From contig CACXMA010000008.1 of assembly GCA_902768665.1 (NCBI GenBank), positions 1 to 64,000 of the forward strand: a DNA stretch of 64,000 nucleotides. The letters are read 5' to 3'. Below are positions 16,239 through 24,790 of this stretch, piece after piece. This DNA is from an uncultured Bacteroidia bacterium. GTDB taxonomy: Bacteria > Bacteroidota > Bacteroidia > Bacteroidales > UBA932. The notes beneath the pieces were generated by a model. It ran no database searches, had not been told where the DNA came from, and saw nothing but the letters and a program-made list of their open reading frames with translations. The translations under genes and the position numbers were made by a program. Position 1 is the stretch's first letter, and each line of letters starts with the position of its first letter.

Positions 16239-17165
16239 CTACTTGTTTTCGAGAAGGAAATCCCTCACGTCGATGGCGGCCTTGCAGCCCGATGCGGCGG
16301 CGGTCACGGCCTGGCGGTAGGACGGGTCCTGGACATCGCCGGCGGCGAAAACGCCCGGGACGCTCGTGCGCGAACTCTTGCCTTCGGTGAGGATGTAGCC
16401 GTTCTCGTCGAGGGCCACCGCCGGGGCGAAGATCTCCGCGTTGGGATGGTGCCCGATCGCGAGGAAAAATCCGTCGACCTCTATATCAAAAACAGTACCA
16501 TCCTTGCGCAGAAGGCGGGCGCCGGTGACGCCGCTTCCGTCGCCGAGGACTTCCTGGGTGTTGCAGTTCCACAGGATCTCGATGTTCTCCGTTGCAAAGA
16601 CCTTTTCCTGCATGGCCTTGGAGGCACGGAAGACGTCGCGGCGGACGATCATGTAGACCTTGCGGGCAAGACCGGCGAGATACACGGCCTCTTCGCAGGC
16701 GGTGTCGCCGCCACCGACCACGGCGACGACCTTCTTGCGGTAGAAGAAACCGTCGCAGGTCGCACAGGCGGAAACGCCCATGCCGCGGTACTGCGTCTCG
16801 GAAGGGAGGCCGAGGTATTTGGCCGTAGCGCCCGTCGCGATGACGAGGGTCTCGGCAAGGAGCTCCGTACCGTCATCGATGGTAATATGGAACGGACGCC
16901 GGCTGAGGTTGGCCTTGACGGCGCTGCCCCGGCGGACCTGGGCCCCGAAGCGCTGCGCCTGGGCCTTCATCTCGGCCATCAGCGTATTGGCGTCGACACC
17001 GCCGGAGAAACCGGGATAGTTCTCCACGATGGTCGTGGTCGTGAGCTGGCCGCCGGGCTCCATACCCTCGTACAGCACGGTCGGGATCCCCGCCCGCGAG
17101 GCATAGATGGCGGTCGTATAGCCGGCCGGACCGGCTCCGAGAACAAGGCACTTGATATTCTCCAT
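16239..17165 (-). CDS. trxB: Thioredoxin reductase (NADPH)
   Basis: Encodes 308 residues from the ATG at 17165. An in-frame ATG 39 bases upstream would add an unlikely tail. The protein is a two-domain flavoenzyme. The FAD Rossmann motif is VLGAGPAGYTTAIYASRAG (about 8-26), the redox-active CATC is at residues 134-137, and the NADPH motif is VVGGGDTACEEA. The C-terminal FAD-binding GVFAAGDVQDPSYRQ is intact. It reduces thioredoxin for cytosolic thiol homeostasis. It is the first gene of the minus-strand run ending in gltX. Confidence 0.97.
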   Translation of the reverse strand: MENIKCLVLGAGPAGYTTAIYASRAGIPTVLYEGMEPGGQLTTTTIVENYPGFSGGVDANTLMAEMKAQAQRFGAQVRRGSAVKANLSRRPFHITIDDGTELLAETLVIATGATAKYLGLPSETQYRGMGVSACATCDGFFYRKKVVAVVGGGDTACEEAVYLAGLARKVYMIVRRDVFRASKAMQEKVFATENIEILWNCNTQEVLGDGSGVTGARLLRKDGTVFDIEVDGFFLAIGHHPNAEIFAPAVALDENGYILTEGKSSRTSVPGVFAAGDVQDPSYRQAVTAAASGCKAAIDVRDFLLENK

Positions 17166-17192
17166 CTCGTTATCGTTACTTTTATTAGCCTG

Positions 17193-17200
17193 CAAATATA
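17193..17200 (-). promoter_or_regulatory. Putative -7 element for trxB
   Basis: On the minus strand TATATTTG matches TAnnTTTG, about 28 bases before the chosen trxB ATG. It overlaps the coding region of the longer alternative start, which supports the shorter protein. Confidence 0.5.
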
Positions 17201-17252
17201 CCAAATCTTGTTCAAAAAGACGAAAAGAATCCGTTCATCCCACATTTTTGTG

Positions 17253-17260
17253 TATCTTTG
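17253..17260 (+). promoter_or_regulatory. Putative -7 element for the OadA-like gene
   Basis: TATCTTTG matches the consensus 29 bases before the ATG at 17289. No clean TTTG lies at the usual spacing. Confidence 0.55.
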
Positions 17261-17288
17261 TATGATTGGACAAAAAAGAACAAACGAT

Positions 17289-19073
17289 ATGGCAAAAAGA
17301 GAAATCAAGTTCTCCCTGGTGTACAGGGACATGTGGCAGAGCTCCGGCAAGTATCAGCCGCGCGTCGACCAGCTGGTACGGGTAGCCCCCGCGATCGTCG
17401 ATATGGGCTGCTTCGACCGCGTCGAGACCAACGGCGGCGCCTTCGAGCAGGTGAATCTCCTCTACGGCGAGAACCCCAATGTCTCCGTGCGCAAATGGAC
17501 GGCGCCCTTCCACAAGGCGGGCATCCAGACCCACATGCTGGAGCGCGGTCTCAACGCCATCCGTATGTATCCCGTCCCGGCGGACGTGCGCGAACTGATG
17601 TTCAAGGTCAAGAAGAAACAGGGCACCGACATCGCCCGTTCCTTCTGCGGCCTCAACGACCACCGCAACCTCAAGACCTCCATCGAGCTGGCGAAAAAGG
17701 GCGGCATGATTTCCCAGGCAGCCCTGTCTATCACCCACTCTCCCGTGCATACGGTCGAGTATTATCTCAGCCTGGTGGACAAACTGGTCGACTACGGCAC
17801 CGATGAGATCTGCCTCAAGGACATGGCCGGTATCGGCCGTCCGACGGAGCTGGGTCAGATCGTCGCCGGCATCAAGAAGGCCCACCCCGAAATCAAGGTC
17901 CAGTACCACGGCCACAGCGGCCCGGGCTTCTCCCCCGCCTCGATGCTGGAAGTCGCCCGTGCCGGCGCCGACTACCTCGACGTCGCCGTGGAGCCGCTCG
18001 CCTGGGGCAAGGTCCACCCTGACGTCATTACCATCCAGAAGATGATGAAGGCCGACGGCTTCCAGGTCAAGGACATCAACATGGACGCCTACATGGAGGT
18101 CCGCCGCCTGACGCAGGAGTTCATCGACGACTTCCTCGGCTACTGGATCAACCCGACCAACTCCCAGATGACCTCCCTGCTGGTCGGCTGCGGCCTGCCC
18201 GGCGGCATGATGGGTTCCATGATGGCCGACCTCAAGGGCTTCCAGAGCGCCATCAACGCCGCCCAGCGCGCCCACGGCCGTCCCGAGATGTCCCTCGACA
18301 CGCTGATGGTCAAACTCTTCGACGAGGTTGAATATGTATGGCCGCGCCTCGGCTATCCGCCGCTCGTGACCCCGTTCAGCCAGTACGTCAAGAACACGGC
18401 CCTGATGAACCTCTTCAACATGCTCAACGACAAGCCGCGCTGGACCTCCATCGACAAGGACACCTGGGGCATGATCCTCGGCAAGATGGGCAAACTGCCC
18501 GGCGAGCTCGACCCGGAGATCGTTGCGCTGGCCAAGGAAAAAGGCATGGAGTTCTACACCGGCAATCCGAAGGACATGTACCCCGACGAGCTTCCGAAGT
18601 TCCGTCAGATGATGCAGGAAGAAGGCTGGGACTGCGGCGAGGACGACGAGGAGCTCCTCAACATGGCCATGTTCGAGCGCCAGTACCGCGACTACAAGAG
18701 CGGCGTCGCCAAAGAGCGTTTCAACAAAGAACTCGAAGAGCTCAAGGCCAAGGCCGGCGCCCCGATCGTCATCACCCGCCCCGTCGTGGAGATGCCGAAG
18801 TTCAGCGCCGAAGAATACGCCACCCGCTATCCGAACGCCGTTCCGGTGCAGGTTCCTGTCAAGGGGCAGCTGCTCTGGGAAGTCGATGTCGATGACGCCT
18901 CCACCGCCCCGGCTGTCGGCAAGGCCGTCAAGGCCGGCGAGGTCATCGGCTATGTCCAGGCATACTACGGCATGGAGGAGGTCGTCTCCGCCGTCGACGG
19001 CCGCATCGTGGCCGTGCTCGGCAAACAGGGCGACATGTTGGAGAAGGGCGAAATCATTGCATTCGTGCAGTAG
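17289..19073 (+). CDS. OadA-like carboxyltransferase (oxaloacetate decarboxylase alpha / pyruvate carboxylase B type) with lysine-less biotinyl domain
   Basis: Encodes 594 residues from the ATG at 17289, chosen because the family opening FSLVYRDMWQSS follows it and a promoter lies just upstream. The TIM-barrel carboxyltransferase domain (about 5-300) keeps the metal-binding RD near residue 13, the catalytic lysine in EICLKDMAG (residue 177) and the metal ligands YHGHSG (about 205-210). A conserved carboxylase domain follows, then a biotinyl/lipoyl fold from about 525. In that fold the usual A-M-K-M is replaced by A-Y-Y-G (GYVQAYYGMEEVVSAVDG), so no biotinylated lysine is seen. Other subunits are not nearby. 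Substrate remains uncertain. Confidence 0.85.
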   Translation: MAKREIKFSLVYRDMWQSSGKYQPRVDQLVRVAPAIVDMGCFDRVETNGGAFEQVNLLYGENPNVSVRKWTAPFHKAGIQTHMLERGLNAIRMYPVPADVRELMFKVKKKQGTDIARSFCGLNDHRNLKTSIELAKKGGMISQAALSITHSPVHTVEYYLSLVDKLVDYGTDEICLKDMAGIGRPTELGQIVAGIKKAHPEIKVQYHGHSGPGFSPASMLEVARAGADYLDVAVEPLAWGKVHPDVITIQKMMKADGFQVKDINMDAYMEVRRLTQEFIDDFLGYWINPTNSQMTSLLVGCGLPGGMMGSMMADLKGFQSAINAAQRAHGRPEMSLDTLMVKLFDEVEYVWPRLGYPPLVTPFSQYVKNTALMNLFNMLNDKPRWTSIDKDTWGMILGKMGKLPGELDPEIVALAKEKGMEFYTGNPKDMYPDELPKFRQMMQEEGWDCGEDDEELLNMAMFERQYRDYKSGVAKERFNKELEELKAKAGAPIVITRPVVEMPKFSAEEYATRYPNAVPVQVPVKGQLLWEVDVDDASTAPAVGKAVKAGEVIGYVQAYYGMEEVVSAVDGRIVAVLGKQGDMLEKGEIIAFVQ

Positions 19074-19747
19074 AGCGTCTCGCTTTCCAGGCTGAAATAA
19101 GCCGCATCCGCAATAATCACATGATCCAGCAGGACCAGCCCCATCAGTTTGAGGGAGAGCTGTGCCCTGCGGGTCAGTTCGAGATCGGCCTTCCCGGGAT
19201 GAGGATCGCCGGAGGGGTGATTGTGGACGAGGATGACGGCATAGGCCTTCTTCTCGAGCGTCAGGCGGACAAGGGCCGGAATATCCAGCGTCGTCTCTGA
19301 CATCCCTCCGCGGGAAAGGAGCTCCTCGCCGATGATGCGTTTGTTGCGATTCAGGAAGACAGCCCAGCACTGCTCGTGATCCAGCCCGCGCAGCCGCGGG
19401 AACATGCGCCGGAAGACGGCGTCCGGGCCGACAACTGCCTCGTCAGGTCGCGTCATATCCTCCAGAAACATCCGCCGGCCCAGCTCCAGGGCCGCTTTCA
19501 GGGTGATGGCCTTGGCGGGGCCGATGCCGTCGATCTCTCCGATCCGCTCGGCGGACATACCGAGCAGCCGGGTCAGGGATCCTTCCGCCTTCTCAACCAG
19601 CTGCCGCGCCACTTCCAGGGCGCTGGCCTTCCCTGTTCCGGTCCTGAGCAGGATCGCCAGCAGCTCCGCCAGCGTCAGCACCTGCGTTCCGAACTTTTTC
19701 GCTTTTTCCCTCGGCCGCTCCTCGGGGAACATCTCCGCTATTTTCAT
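18965..19747 (-). CDS. radC: RadC-family JAB-domain protein
   Basis: Encodes 260 residues. The N-terminal helix-hairpin-helix part (about 35-100) includes SAERIGEIDGIGPAKAITLK. The JAB/MPN domain carries the metal motif VHNHPSGDPHPGKADLELTR (near residues 172-192). The family usually ends soon after the HVIIADAAYFSLE segment, at about 225 residues. Here the frame runs on for about 35 residues that are the antisense reading of the end of the OadA-like gene. The two convergent genes overlap by 109 bases. The biochemical role of RadC is unsettled; an older DNA-repair label is doubtful. Confidence 0.9.
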   Translation of the reverse strand: MKIAEMFPEERPREKAKKFGTQVLTLAELLAILLRTGTGKASALEVARQLVEKAEGSLTRLLGMSAERIGEIDGIGPAKAITLKAALELGRRMFLEDMTRPDEAVVGPDAVFRRMFPRLRGLDHEQCWAVFLNRNKRIIGEELLSRGGMSETTLDIPALVRLTLEKKAYAVILVHNHPSGDPHPGKADLELTRRAQLSLKLMGLVLLDHVIIADAAYFSLESETLYCTNAMISPFSNMSPCLPSTATMRPSTAETTSSMP

Positions 19748-19774
19748 ACGCTCGTTTTTGCCAAAGATAAAAAG

Positions 19775-19796
19775 CCCGGCGGAAAAATCCGCCGGG
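19775..19796 (-). terminator. Terminator ending the TPR-kinase operon
   Basis: CCCGGCGGA (19775-19783) pairs with TCCGCCGGG (19788-19796) around a 4-base loop. On the minus strand it is followed by GCTTTTTATC. It sits between the small membrane protein gene and radC. Confidence 0.85.
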
Positions 19797-19849
19797 ACTT
19801 AAGAAACATTCCGAAAGTTTTTCTCTTTCTTATGCTCCGGAAACTTTTC

Positions 19850-20278
19850 TTAAATGTGACCGCCCCCCTCGGCCTTGAGTTCGTCGTCCACCCGCTGCTT
19901 TTCGTTCATCAGCAGCACCAGCAGCCAGTCCTTCTGCTCCTCGCTCAGACCCAGGTCTCTGCAGGCGCTCTCGTAGCGGTTGATAACGGCTTCCTGATAG
20001 CGGTGGTACACCATGGATTTGCGGATTTCGTCTTCGATGGCATCGTGCTCAATCTCATAGCAGTCCTTGTAATAATCCTTATAGACCTTCTCCGAGGAAA
20101 GGCCCAGGCAGAAATAAAACATGCCGGATGCGATAAGGAGGATGCCTGCAACGCCGAGAATGAAGGGCACCAGCTGGATCAGGCCCAGCATGCCGAGGGT
20201 ACCGCCCACGAAGAACAGCAGCAGGGCGATGAGTTCGTTCTTATGGTATTTGAACAGCGTTTTGACATTCAGTTTCAT
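19850..20278 (-). CDS. Small two-helix membrane protein, function unknown
   Basis: Encodes 142 residues, not recognised as a named family. Two hydrophobic helices (about 17-36 and 37-60, LLLFFVGGTLGMLGLIQLVP and onward) are followed by an acidic and basic helical cytosolic tail of about 80 residues. It is the last gene of the operon with the TPR histidine kinase, the receiver protein and the TPR membrane protein, 10 bases after the latter. A role in that signalling system is an inference from position only. Confidence 0.7.
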   Translation of the reverse strand: MKLNVKTLFKYHKNELIALLLFFVGGTLGMLGLIQLVPFILGVAGILLIASGMFYFCLGLSSEKVYKDYYKDCYEIEHDAIEDEIRKSMVYHRYQEAVINRYESACRDLGLSEEQKDWLLVLLMNEKQRVDDELKAEGGGHI

Positions 20279-20288
20279 GGGACGGGTA

Positions 20289-21647
20289 TCAGAGTTTGAT
20301 GGTTGACGATTTGCGGTTCTGGAGGATCTTGACCTTCATGGCATTTTCCGCTTCCTTGGCATCCAGGGCCCGCTGATAGGCCTGGCGGTGCAGAACGCTC
20401 TGGTTGTTCTGCTGCTTGAGGGCCTCGAGGGTCTCGCGCAGATGCCACTGGGAAATCAGGATGGAGAAGAAAGCGACGGCGAACATGGCCAGGAAGCTGA
20501 GCAGGATGGTATACTGGTGCTGGTGGCGCAGGCGCTCGGCCGCCTCACGGTGACGCGCTTCCTGCCGCTCCGCTTCAGCCCGCAGCTCGGCATTGTTCAT
20601 TTCCGCGTCGAGGATGGCCATATCCTCGTTCTGCACCTTAATATAAATGGAATCCTTGACGTCCATCAGCCGGTTGAGCTCGCTGTAGGCGGCGTCCCAG
20701 GCATGGCGGTCGGCATAGATGCCCTGCTTGAGGGTATGGCGGGTGCGGGGAACGGAGATGGAATCCGCCGCGGCCAGGGCCTGCTCGAACAGCCGGCGGG
20801 AACGCAGGTAGCACACATCCAGCTCATAGCGGTCGTCGGCTTCCACCTGCACGGTATACAGAGGGTTGGCGACGATGGTCTCATAGCACTGGCGCAGCGC
20901 CTCGTAATCCCCTTCGGCATTGTAGAGATAGCCGCGGGTCATCTGGACCTTCAGCCGCAGCGTCGGAAAATACTCCTGGTACTCCTCGGCGTTGTCGCAA
21001 TAGGCCACGGCCTTGTCGAATTCGCCCTGCTGGATATATTCCTGGGCGATCAGGATATAGAGGTTGGGCAGTTCCTGCTCGGCGCGCGCCTCCTTGCAGA
21101 AGCGGGCGGCGTTGAGATAGTTCTGGATGGCGAGGTGGGAGTTGCTCCGGTAGCTCTGGATCAGGCCGACGATGCGGTAGGAATACATCTTGCCCAGCGC
21201 ATTGCCCGCTTCGGTAGCGTCCCTTTCGAGGGCGCGCGCCTCCAGCATGGCGTCGGAGACCCTGCCGGCGTGCATCAGGTACTGGCAGTATTCGTGGACG
21301 ACGGAATAGAGGAAGGGTTTGTATTTGGGCTTGTCGGCAAGAAGCTGCTTGATTTCCGATACAGCCCCGTCCATCCGGTCATACTCGCCCTCGGCGAAAT
21401 AGACCGGGAACTCCAGCGAGAGGGCCAGGCACTTGAGACGGTCGTCCCGGCGGCTTTCCCCAACCTGATAGAGCGAATCGGCCAAAGGGAGATTCTTCGC
21501 ATTGAAAAGCTGCATCCGGCCGTAGGCATAGCGGTCAAACAGATCGGGATCCACCTGGAGGCGGTTCACGATCTGGGCCGACCCGACAAGCGGAAGCAGC
21601 AGCAATGCGGCCACGACGGCCGCCCTGATCCGGATGCCGGACATCAC
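20289..21647 (-). CDS. TPR-repeat membrane protein without kinase domain
   Basis: Encodes 452 residues. A signal peptide ends near GSAQ (about 25). Tandem TPR-like helices fill residues 30-330 (for example YILIAQEYIQQGEFDKAVAY). A coiled coil precedes a transmembrane helix (about 372-390, ILLSFLAMFAVAFFSILI). A short cytosolic coiled coil of about 60 residues closes the protein. This is the sensor architecture of the adjacent TPR histidine kinase but without HisKA or ATPase domains. Its start overlaps the receiver gene stop by 4 bases. It may be an accessory sensor. No enzymatic motif is visible. Confidence 0.75.
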   Translation of the reverse strand: MMSGIRIRAAVVAALLLLPLVGSAQIVNRLQVDPDLFDRYAYGRMQLFNAKNLPLADSLYQVGESRRDDRLKCLALSLEFPVYFAEGEYDRMDGAVSEIKQLLADKPKYKPFLYSVVHEYCQYLMHAGRVSDAMLEARALERDATEAGNALGKMYSYRIVGLIQSYRSNSHLAIQNYLNAARFCKEARAEQELPNLYILIAQEYIQQGEFDKAVAYCDNAEEYQEYFPTLRLKVQMTRGYLYNAEGDYEALRQCYETIVANPLYTVQVEADDRYELDVCYLRSRRLFEQALAAADSISVPRTRHTLKQGIYADRHAWDAAYSELNRLMDVKDSIYIKVQNEDMAILDAEMNNAELRAEAERQEARHREAAERLRHQHQYTILLSFLAMFAVAFFSILISQWHLRETLEALKQQNNQSVLHRQAYQRALDAKEAENAMKVKILQNRKSSTIKL

Positions 21648-22066
21648 TTTGCGCGCTTGCTCGCCACCAGCTGCATCTGGGTGTTCACGCAGCTGAGGAG
21701 TTTCTCCATGATGATCGGTTTCATGATAAAGTCGTTGGCACCGAGATTGAATCCCTTGACAACGTCCTCGTTGGAGTTCAGGGCGGACAGGATAACGATC
21801 TGGATGTCAGCGGTGGCGGCATCGGCGCGGAGACGGCGGATCACCTCGAAGCCGTCGATGCCCGGCATCATGAGATCCAGCAGGATCAGGTCGGGCTTCT
21901 GGGCGGCGACGGCATCGAGCGCCTGCTGGCCGTTTGCGGCGGTGCGAAGCGTAAAATTGAACTTGGCAAGCATTTTCTGGACCAGCAGCAGGTTCAGCGG
22001 AATGTCATCCACGGCCAGTACGTTGAACTGGGAATAATCGTGGTCTTGCGCGTAGAAAGGGGTCAT
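21644..22066 (-). CDS. Stand-alone response-regulator receiver protein
   Basis: Encodes 140 residues, essentially one CheY-like receiver domain. The acidic pair is at D20-D21, the phosphoacceptor is D64 (LILLDLMMPGIDGFE) and the conserved lysine is K116 (DFIMKPI). There is no output domain, so it probably relays phosphate or acts by protein contact. It lies 2 bases after the histidine kinase stop and overlaps the TPR membrane protein, so the kinase is its likely partner. Confidence 0.92.
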   Translation of the reverse strand: MTPFYAQDHDYSQFNVLAVDDIPLNLLLVQKMLAKFNFTLRTAANGQQALDAVAAQKPDLILLDLMMPGIDGFEVIRRLRADAATADIQIVILSALNSNEDVVKGFNLGANDFIMKPIIMEKLLSCVNTQMQLVASKRAK

Positions 22067-22068
22067 AT

Positions 22069-24018
22069 CTATTGTTGATTTGTTTCAGCAGAAGGATTGA
22101 CGGGGACACTGAGGATAAAGCGGGATCCGGGGCCTTCCCAAGTCGTGTCGAGATAGACCTTGGCGCCCAGCAGTCCGGCGATGTCCCGGCAGATGCTCAG
22201 TCCGAGGCCGGTTCCCTGCACGAAATCGTTGAGCTTGGTAAAGCGCTCGAAAATCTTTTCGGCCTGCTCCGGAGGAACACCGGTGCCCGTGTCCGTCACG
22301 GCGAAAGTGACATAGCCGGGCTCTGCCGTAAGCGAGGTGCTCAGCACGATGGAACCCGACTGGGTGTGCTTGCAGGCGTTGGTCAGCAGGTTGATGAGGA
22401 TCTGCTGGACACGCCGGGGGTCGGTCCGGAAATTGAACGGCGCGGCCGATTCGGGCTCGTAGGTCATGGTCACGCCCGGCTGGAGACGGTGCTCCGTGCT
22501 GGAAATGGCCGACTGGCAGATGAAATGGAGTTCGCTGTCCTCCAGCGTGATCTTGTACTGGTTCGAATCCATCGCGGAAGCGTTCAGGATATCGTCCAGG
22601 AGCATGGTCAGCATCTTGGAGTTGTTGATGATGTGCCCGGAGAATTCCTCCTTCTCCTGATCGGTGAAGGTTCCGTCGGGCAGGGACAGGAGCTGGGAGA
22701 ATCCGACGATGGCGTTGAGTGGTGTACGGACCTCGTGGCTCATGTTCTGGACAAAACGGGTCTTGGCGGCATTGGCCATCATCACTTGCTGGTTGGCTTC
22801 CTTCAGACGGCGGTTGTGCCGGATCAGCGAAATCTGGTGGATCAGCAGGAACAGCACGGCCGCGCCCAGGACGGCGATGAGCAGATACGACATCCGCCGG
22901 TAAATATGGGCCAGCTCGCGGTCCTTGTTGTCGAGTTCGACATGGAGGAGGTAGTTGCCGAGTTGCGAATCGAACTCGCTGATATGCTCCCGGTTCGAGG
23001 AAGCGAAAAGTTGCTCATACCACTTCACGAGCAGTTTCTCCACATAGAAGGCCTCGTCCTTGAATCCATGGTTCTCCGCGATGTTGGCGATAAATTTCAT
23101 TTCGCGGACATGGGAGACCTCGGACGTATTGATCATCGAGATCGTGAAGGTCTTGTCCAGGATGGCATCGAGAATGTGGAAAAACTTCGGCGTGGTGTGG
23201 TTGATGATGTAAAGACTGGGGTCGTCGATACAAAAATCCCTGTGGCGCTGGTACGCCTCCCGGTCGTTGTAATAGGCGGCAATCTTGGCCAGATAATACT
23301 CGCAGCGGAGTGAGTCGAGGTGAGTCTTGCGGGCGGCGACAGCCTTTTCGATGTTGATGCTGAGGGAATCCGAACCGACCGTGTATGTATCGGCAAGGTC
23401 GCAGTACAGGCGTGTTACGCTCTGACGGGTGACAGCCTCGTCCGTCGTCGTGTAGTAGAGTTCCAGCGCCTTGTTGATATAAGGTTTCGCTGAGAGATAA
23501 TCACTCTGGGAGATATAGAGGGCGACCATATAACGGTAGCTCATCCACAGGCCGTAGGCGTCCTTGCGCTGGAGGGCGATTTCCTGCATCTCATGGGAGA
23601 TTGCCTTGGTCCGGGCTTCCTTCTTGTGGTTGAAGAAATAATTCTGCACCAGTTCGTAGGAATAGTAGAAATACTGGGTATAGCCCAGCTCGTCCGCCTT
23701 CTGCTTGGTCGTTTCATGGAGCCGGAGAACCTTTTCGTCCTGCTCCTCCGTCGTCAGGGTCTGGTTCGGGACGAGCTTTGTCTCATGCTTGAGGATCTCG
23801 ATATAATAGAGGACCTCGGCTTTGGTGTCGTTCTTTTCTTTCGCCTTTGCCAGCAGCGCTTCGGCAACAGACGGAAAACCCTCGGTTCCGGCCAGCTGCT
23901 CGCACTGGCGGAACAGGGCGTAGCACTCGTCATCCAGCTCATACGGATTGTTCTGCGCCGGTGCGGAAAGCGCCGTCGCAAGAAGCAGGCCTGTCAGAAT
24001 CAGTATTCGTTTCAGCAT
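22069..24018 (-). CDS. TPR-sensor histidine kinase
   Basis: Encodes 649 residues. A signal peptide ends near SAPAQ (about 22). TPR-like helical repeats form the periplasmic sensor (about 25-370), followed by one transmembrane helix (about 375-397). The HisKA box is FVQNMSHEVRTPLNAIVGFS (His near residue 428). The HATPase_c domain has the N box (LINLLTNACKHT) and G boxes (VTDTGTGVPPE; GTGLGLSICRDIAGLLG). It is first in a four-gene operon with a receiver, a TPR protein and a small membrane protein. The signal is unknown. Confidence 0.92.
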   Translation of the reverse strand: MLKRILILTGLLLATALSAPAQNNPYELDDECYALFRQCEQLAGTEGFPSVAEALLAKAKEKNDTKAEVLYYIEILKHETKLVPNQTLTTEEQDEKVLRLHETTKQKADELGYTQYFYYSYELVQNYFFNHKKEARTKAISHEMQEIALQRKDAYGLWMSYRYMVALYISQSDYLSAKPYINKALELYYTTTDEAVTRQSVTRLYCDLADTYTVGSDSLSINIEKAVAARKTHLDSLRCEYYLAKIAAYYNDREAYQRHRDFCIDDPSLYIINHTTPKFFHILDAILDKTFTISMINTSEVSHVREMKFIANIAENHGFKDEAFYVEKLLVKWYEQLFASSNREHISEFDSQLGNYLLHVELDNKDRELAHIYRRMSYLLIAVLGAAVLFLLIHQISLIRHNRRLKEANQQVMMANAAKTRFVQNMSHEVRTPLNAIVGFSQLLSLPDGTFTDQEKEEFSGHIINNSKMLTMLLDDILNASAMDSNQYKITLEDSELHFICQSAISSTEHRLQPGVTMTYEPESAAPFNFRTDPRRVQQILINLLTNACKHTQSGSIVLSTSLTAEPGYVTFAVTDTGTGVPPEQAEKIFERFTKLNDFVQGTGLGLSICRDIAGLLGAKVYLDTTWEGPGSRFILSVPVNPSAETNQQ

Positions 24019-24067
24019 ATCGATTAAAAATGCAAGTTAGCAAATAATTATTAAGGTGCAAAGGGAT

Positions 24068-24790
24068 TCAGTCCCTGTGGCTGGCATCCCAGTTGGTCAC
24101 CCACTGTTTCGGGGGCATCCCGGCCACTTTCTTGAAGATGATATTGAAGGAAGAGGCGCTGCTGAAGCCGCAGGCGCGGGCGATTTCCTCCTGCCTGGCC
24201 TCCCTGTGAGCGAGGATGTACTGCTCGGCATAGTCGATGCGCAGCGTATTGATCAGTTCCGGAAAACTGATTTTATAGTGGTCGTTGACGACCTTGGACA
24301 GGTAGGTTTTGTTCGTATGGAGCAGCTCTGCCACTTCCGGAAGCGTCAGCTGGGGGCGGAGGAAGAGTTCCTGCTCGAGCAGCAGACTCTGGAAACGGGA
24401 CAGCAGGCTGTCGTCCTCAGCCACATCTGCCAGAACGACATGGGGCGGGTCGACCGGCATCTCCTGGGGAGCCGGCTTTTCCGCTTTGGCGGACGGTTCC
24501 GCTTTCCGGCGGACACGCAGCAGCAGATAAAGGAGCACGCCGGCACCGGAAACCGCCGTCAGGATCCGGTATAGCTCAAACACCGGCGGACGGCTTTCGG
24601 AGCCGGGCAGCCAGTCCGCTTCCCGGGCCAGATAAGCCACGAGGTCCTTGGCCAGAAGGAAAAGCGCCAGGACAAGCAGCAGGCGACGGACAGGACGCCA
24701 GTTAGGTACGCTGTAGGCCGCCACCGCAAGGATGACAGCCCACAGGGCACAGATGCCCATCGAGAATATGATGGAGGCCGTGGCGCTCAT
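24068..24790 (-). CDS. Membrane-anchored AraC-family transcription regulator
   Basis: Encodes 240 residues. Three hydrophobic helices in the N-terminal 95 residues (about 5-27, 34-53 and 70-88) anchor it. The AraC-type DNA-binding domain is C-terminal (about 140-235). Its first helix-turn-helix is in TLPEVAELLHTNKTYLSKVV and its second in EEIARACGFSSASSFNIIFK. The closing GMPPKQW motif replaces the usual G-x-S/T-P. It starts on the last base of the upstream lipoprotein stop (TGATG), so the two are tightly coupled. It plausibly senses an envelope signal and regulates nearby genes. Confidence 0.85.
   Translation of the reverse strand: MSATASIIFSMGICALWAVILAVAAYSVPNWRPVRRLLLVLALFLLAKDLVAYLAREADWLPGSESRPPVFELYRILTAVSGAGVLLYLLLRVRRKAEPSAKAEKPAPQEMPVDPPHVVLADVAEDDSLLSRFQSLLLEQELFLRPQLTLPEVAELLHTNKTYLSKVVNDHYKISFPELINTLRIDYAEQYILAHREARQEEIARACGFSSASSFNIIFKKVAGMPPKQWVTNWDASHRD

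Noticed and set aside
17235-19370. A 711-codon minus-strand frame covering the OadA-like gene
   Set aside because: The plus-strand protein has catalytic motifs and a promoter; the antisense frame has neither.
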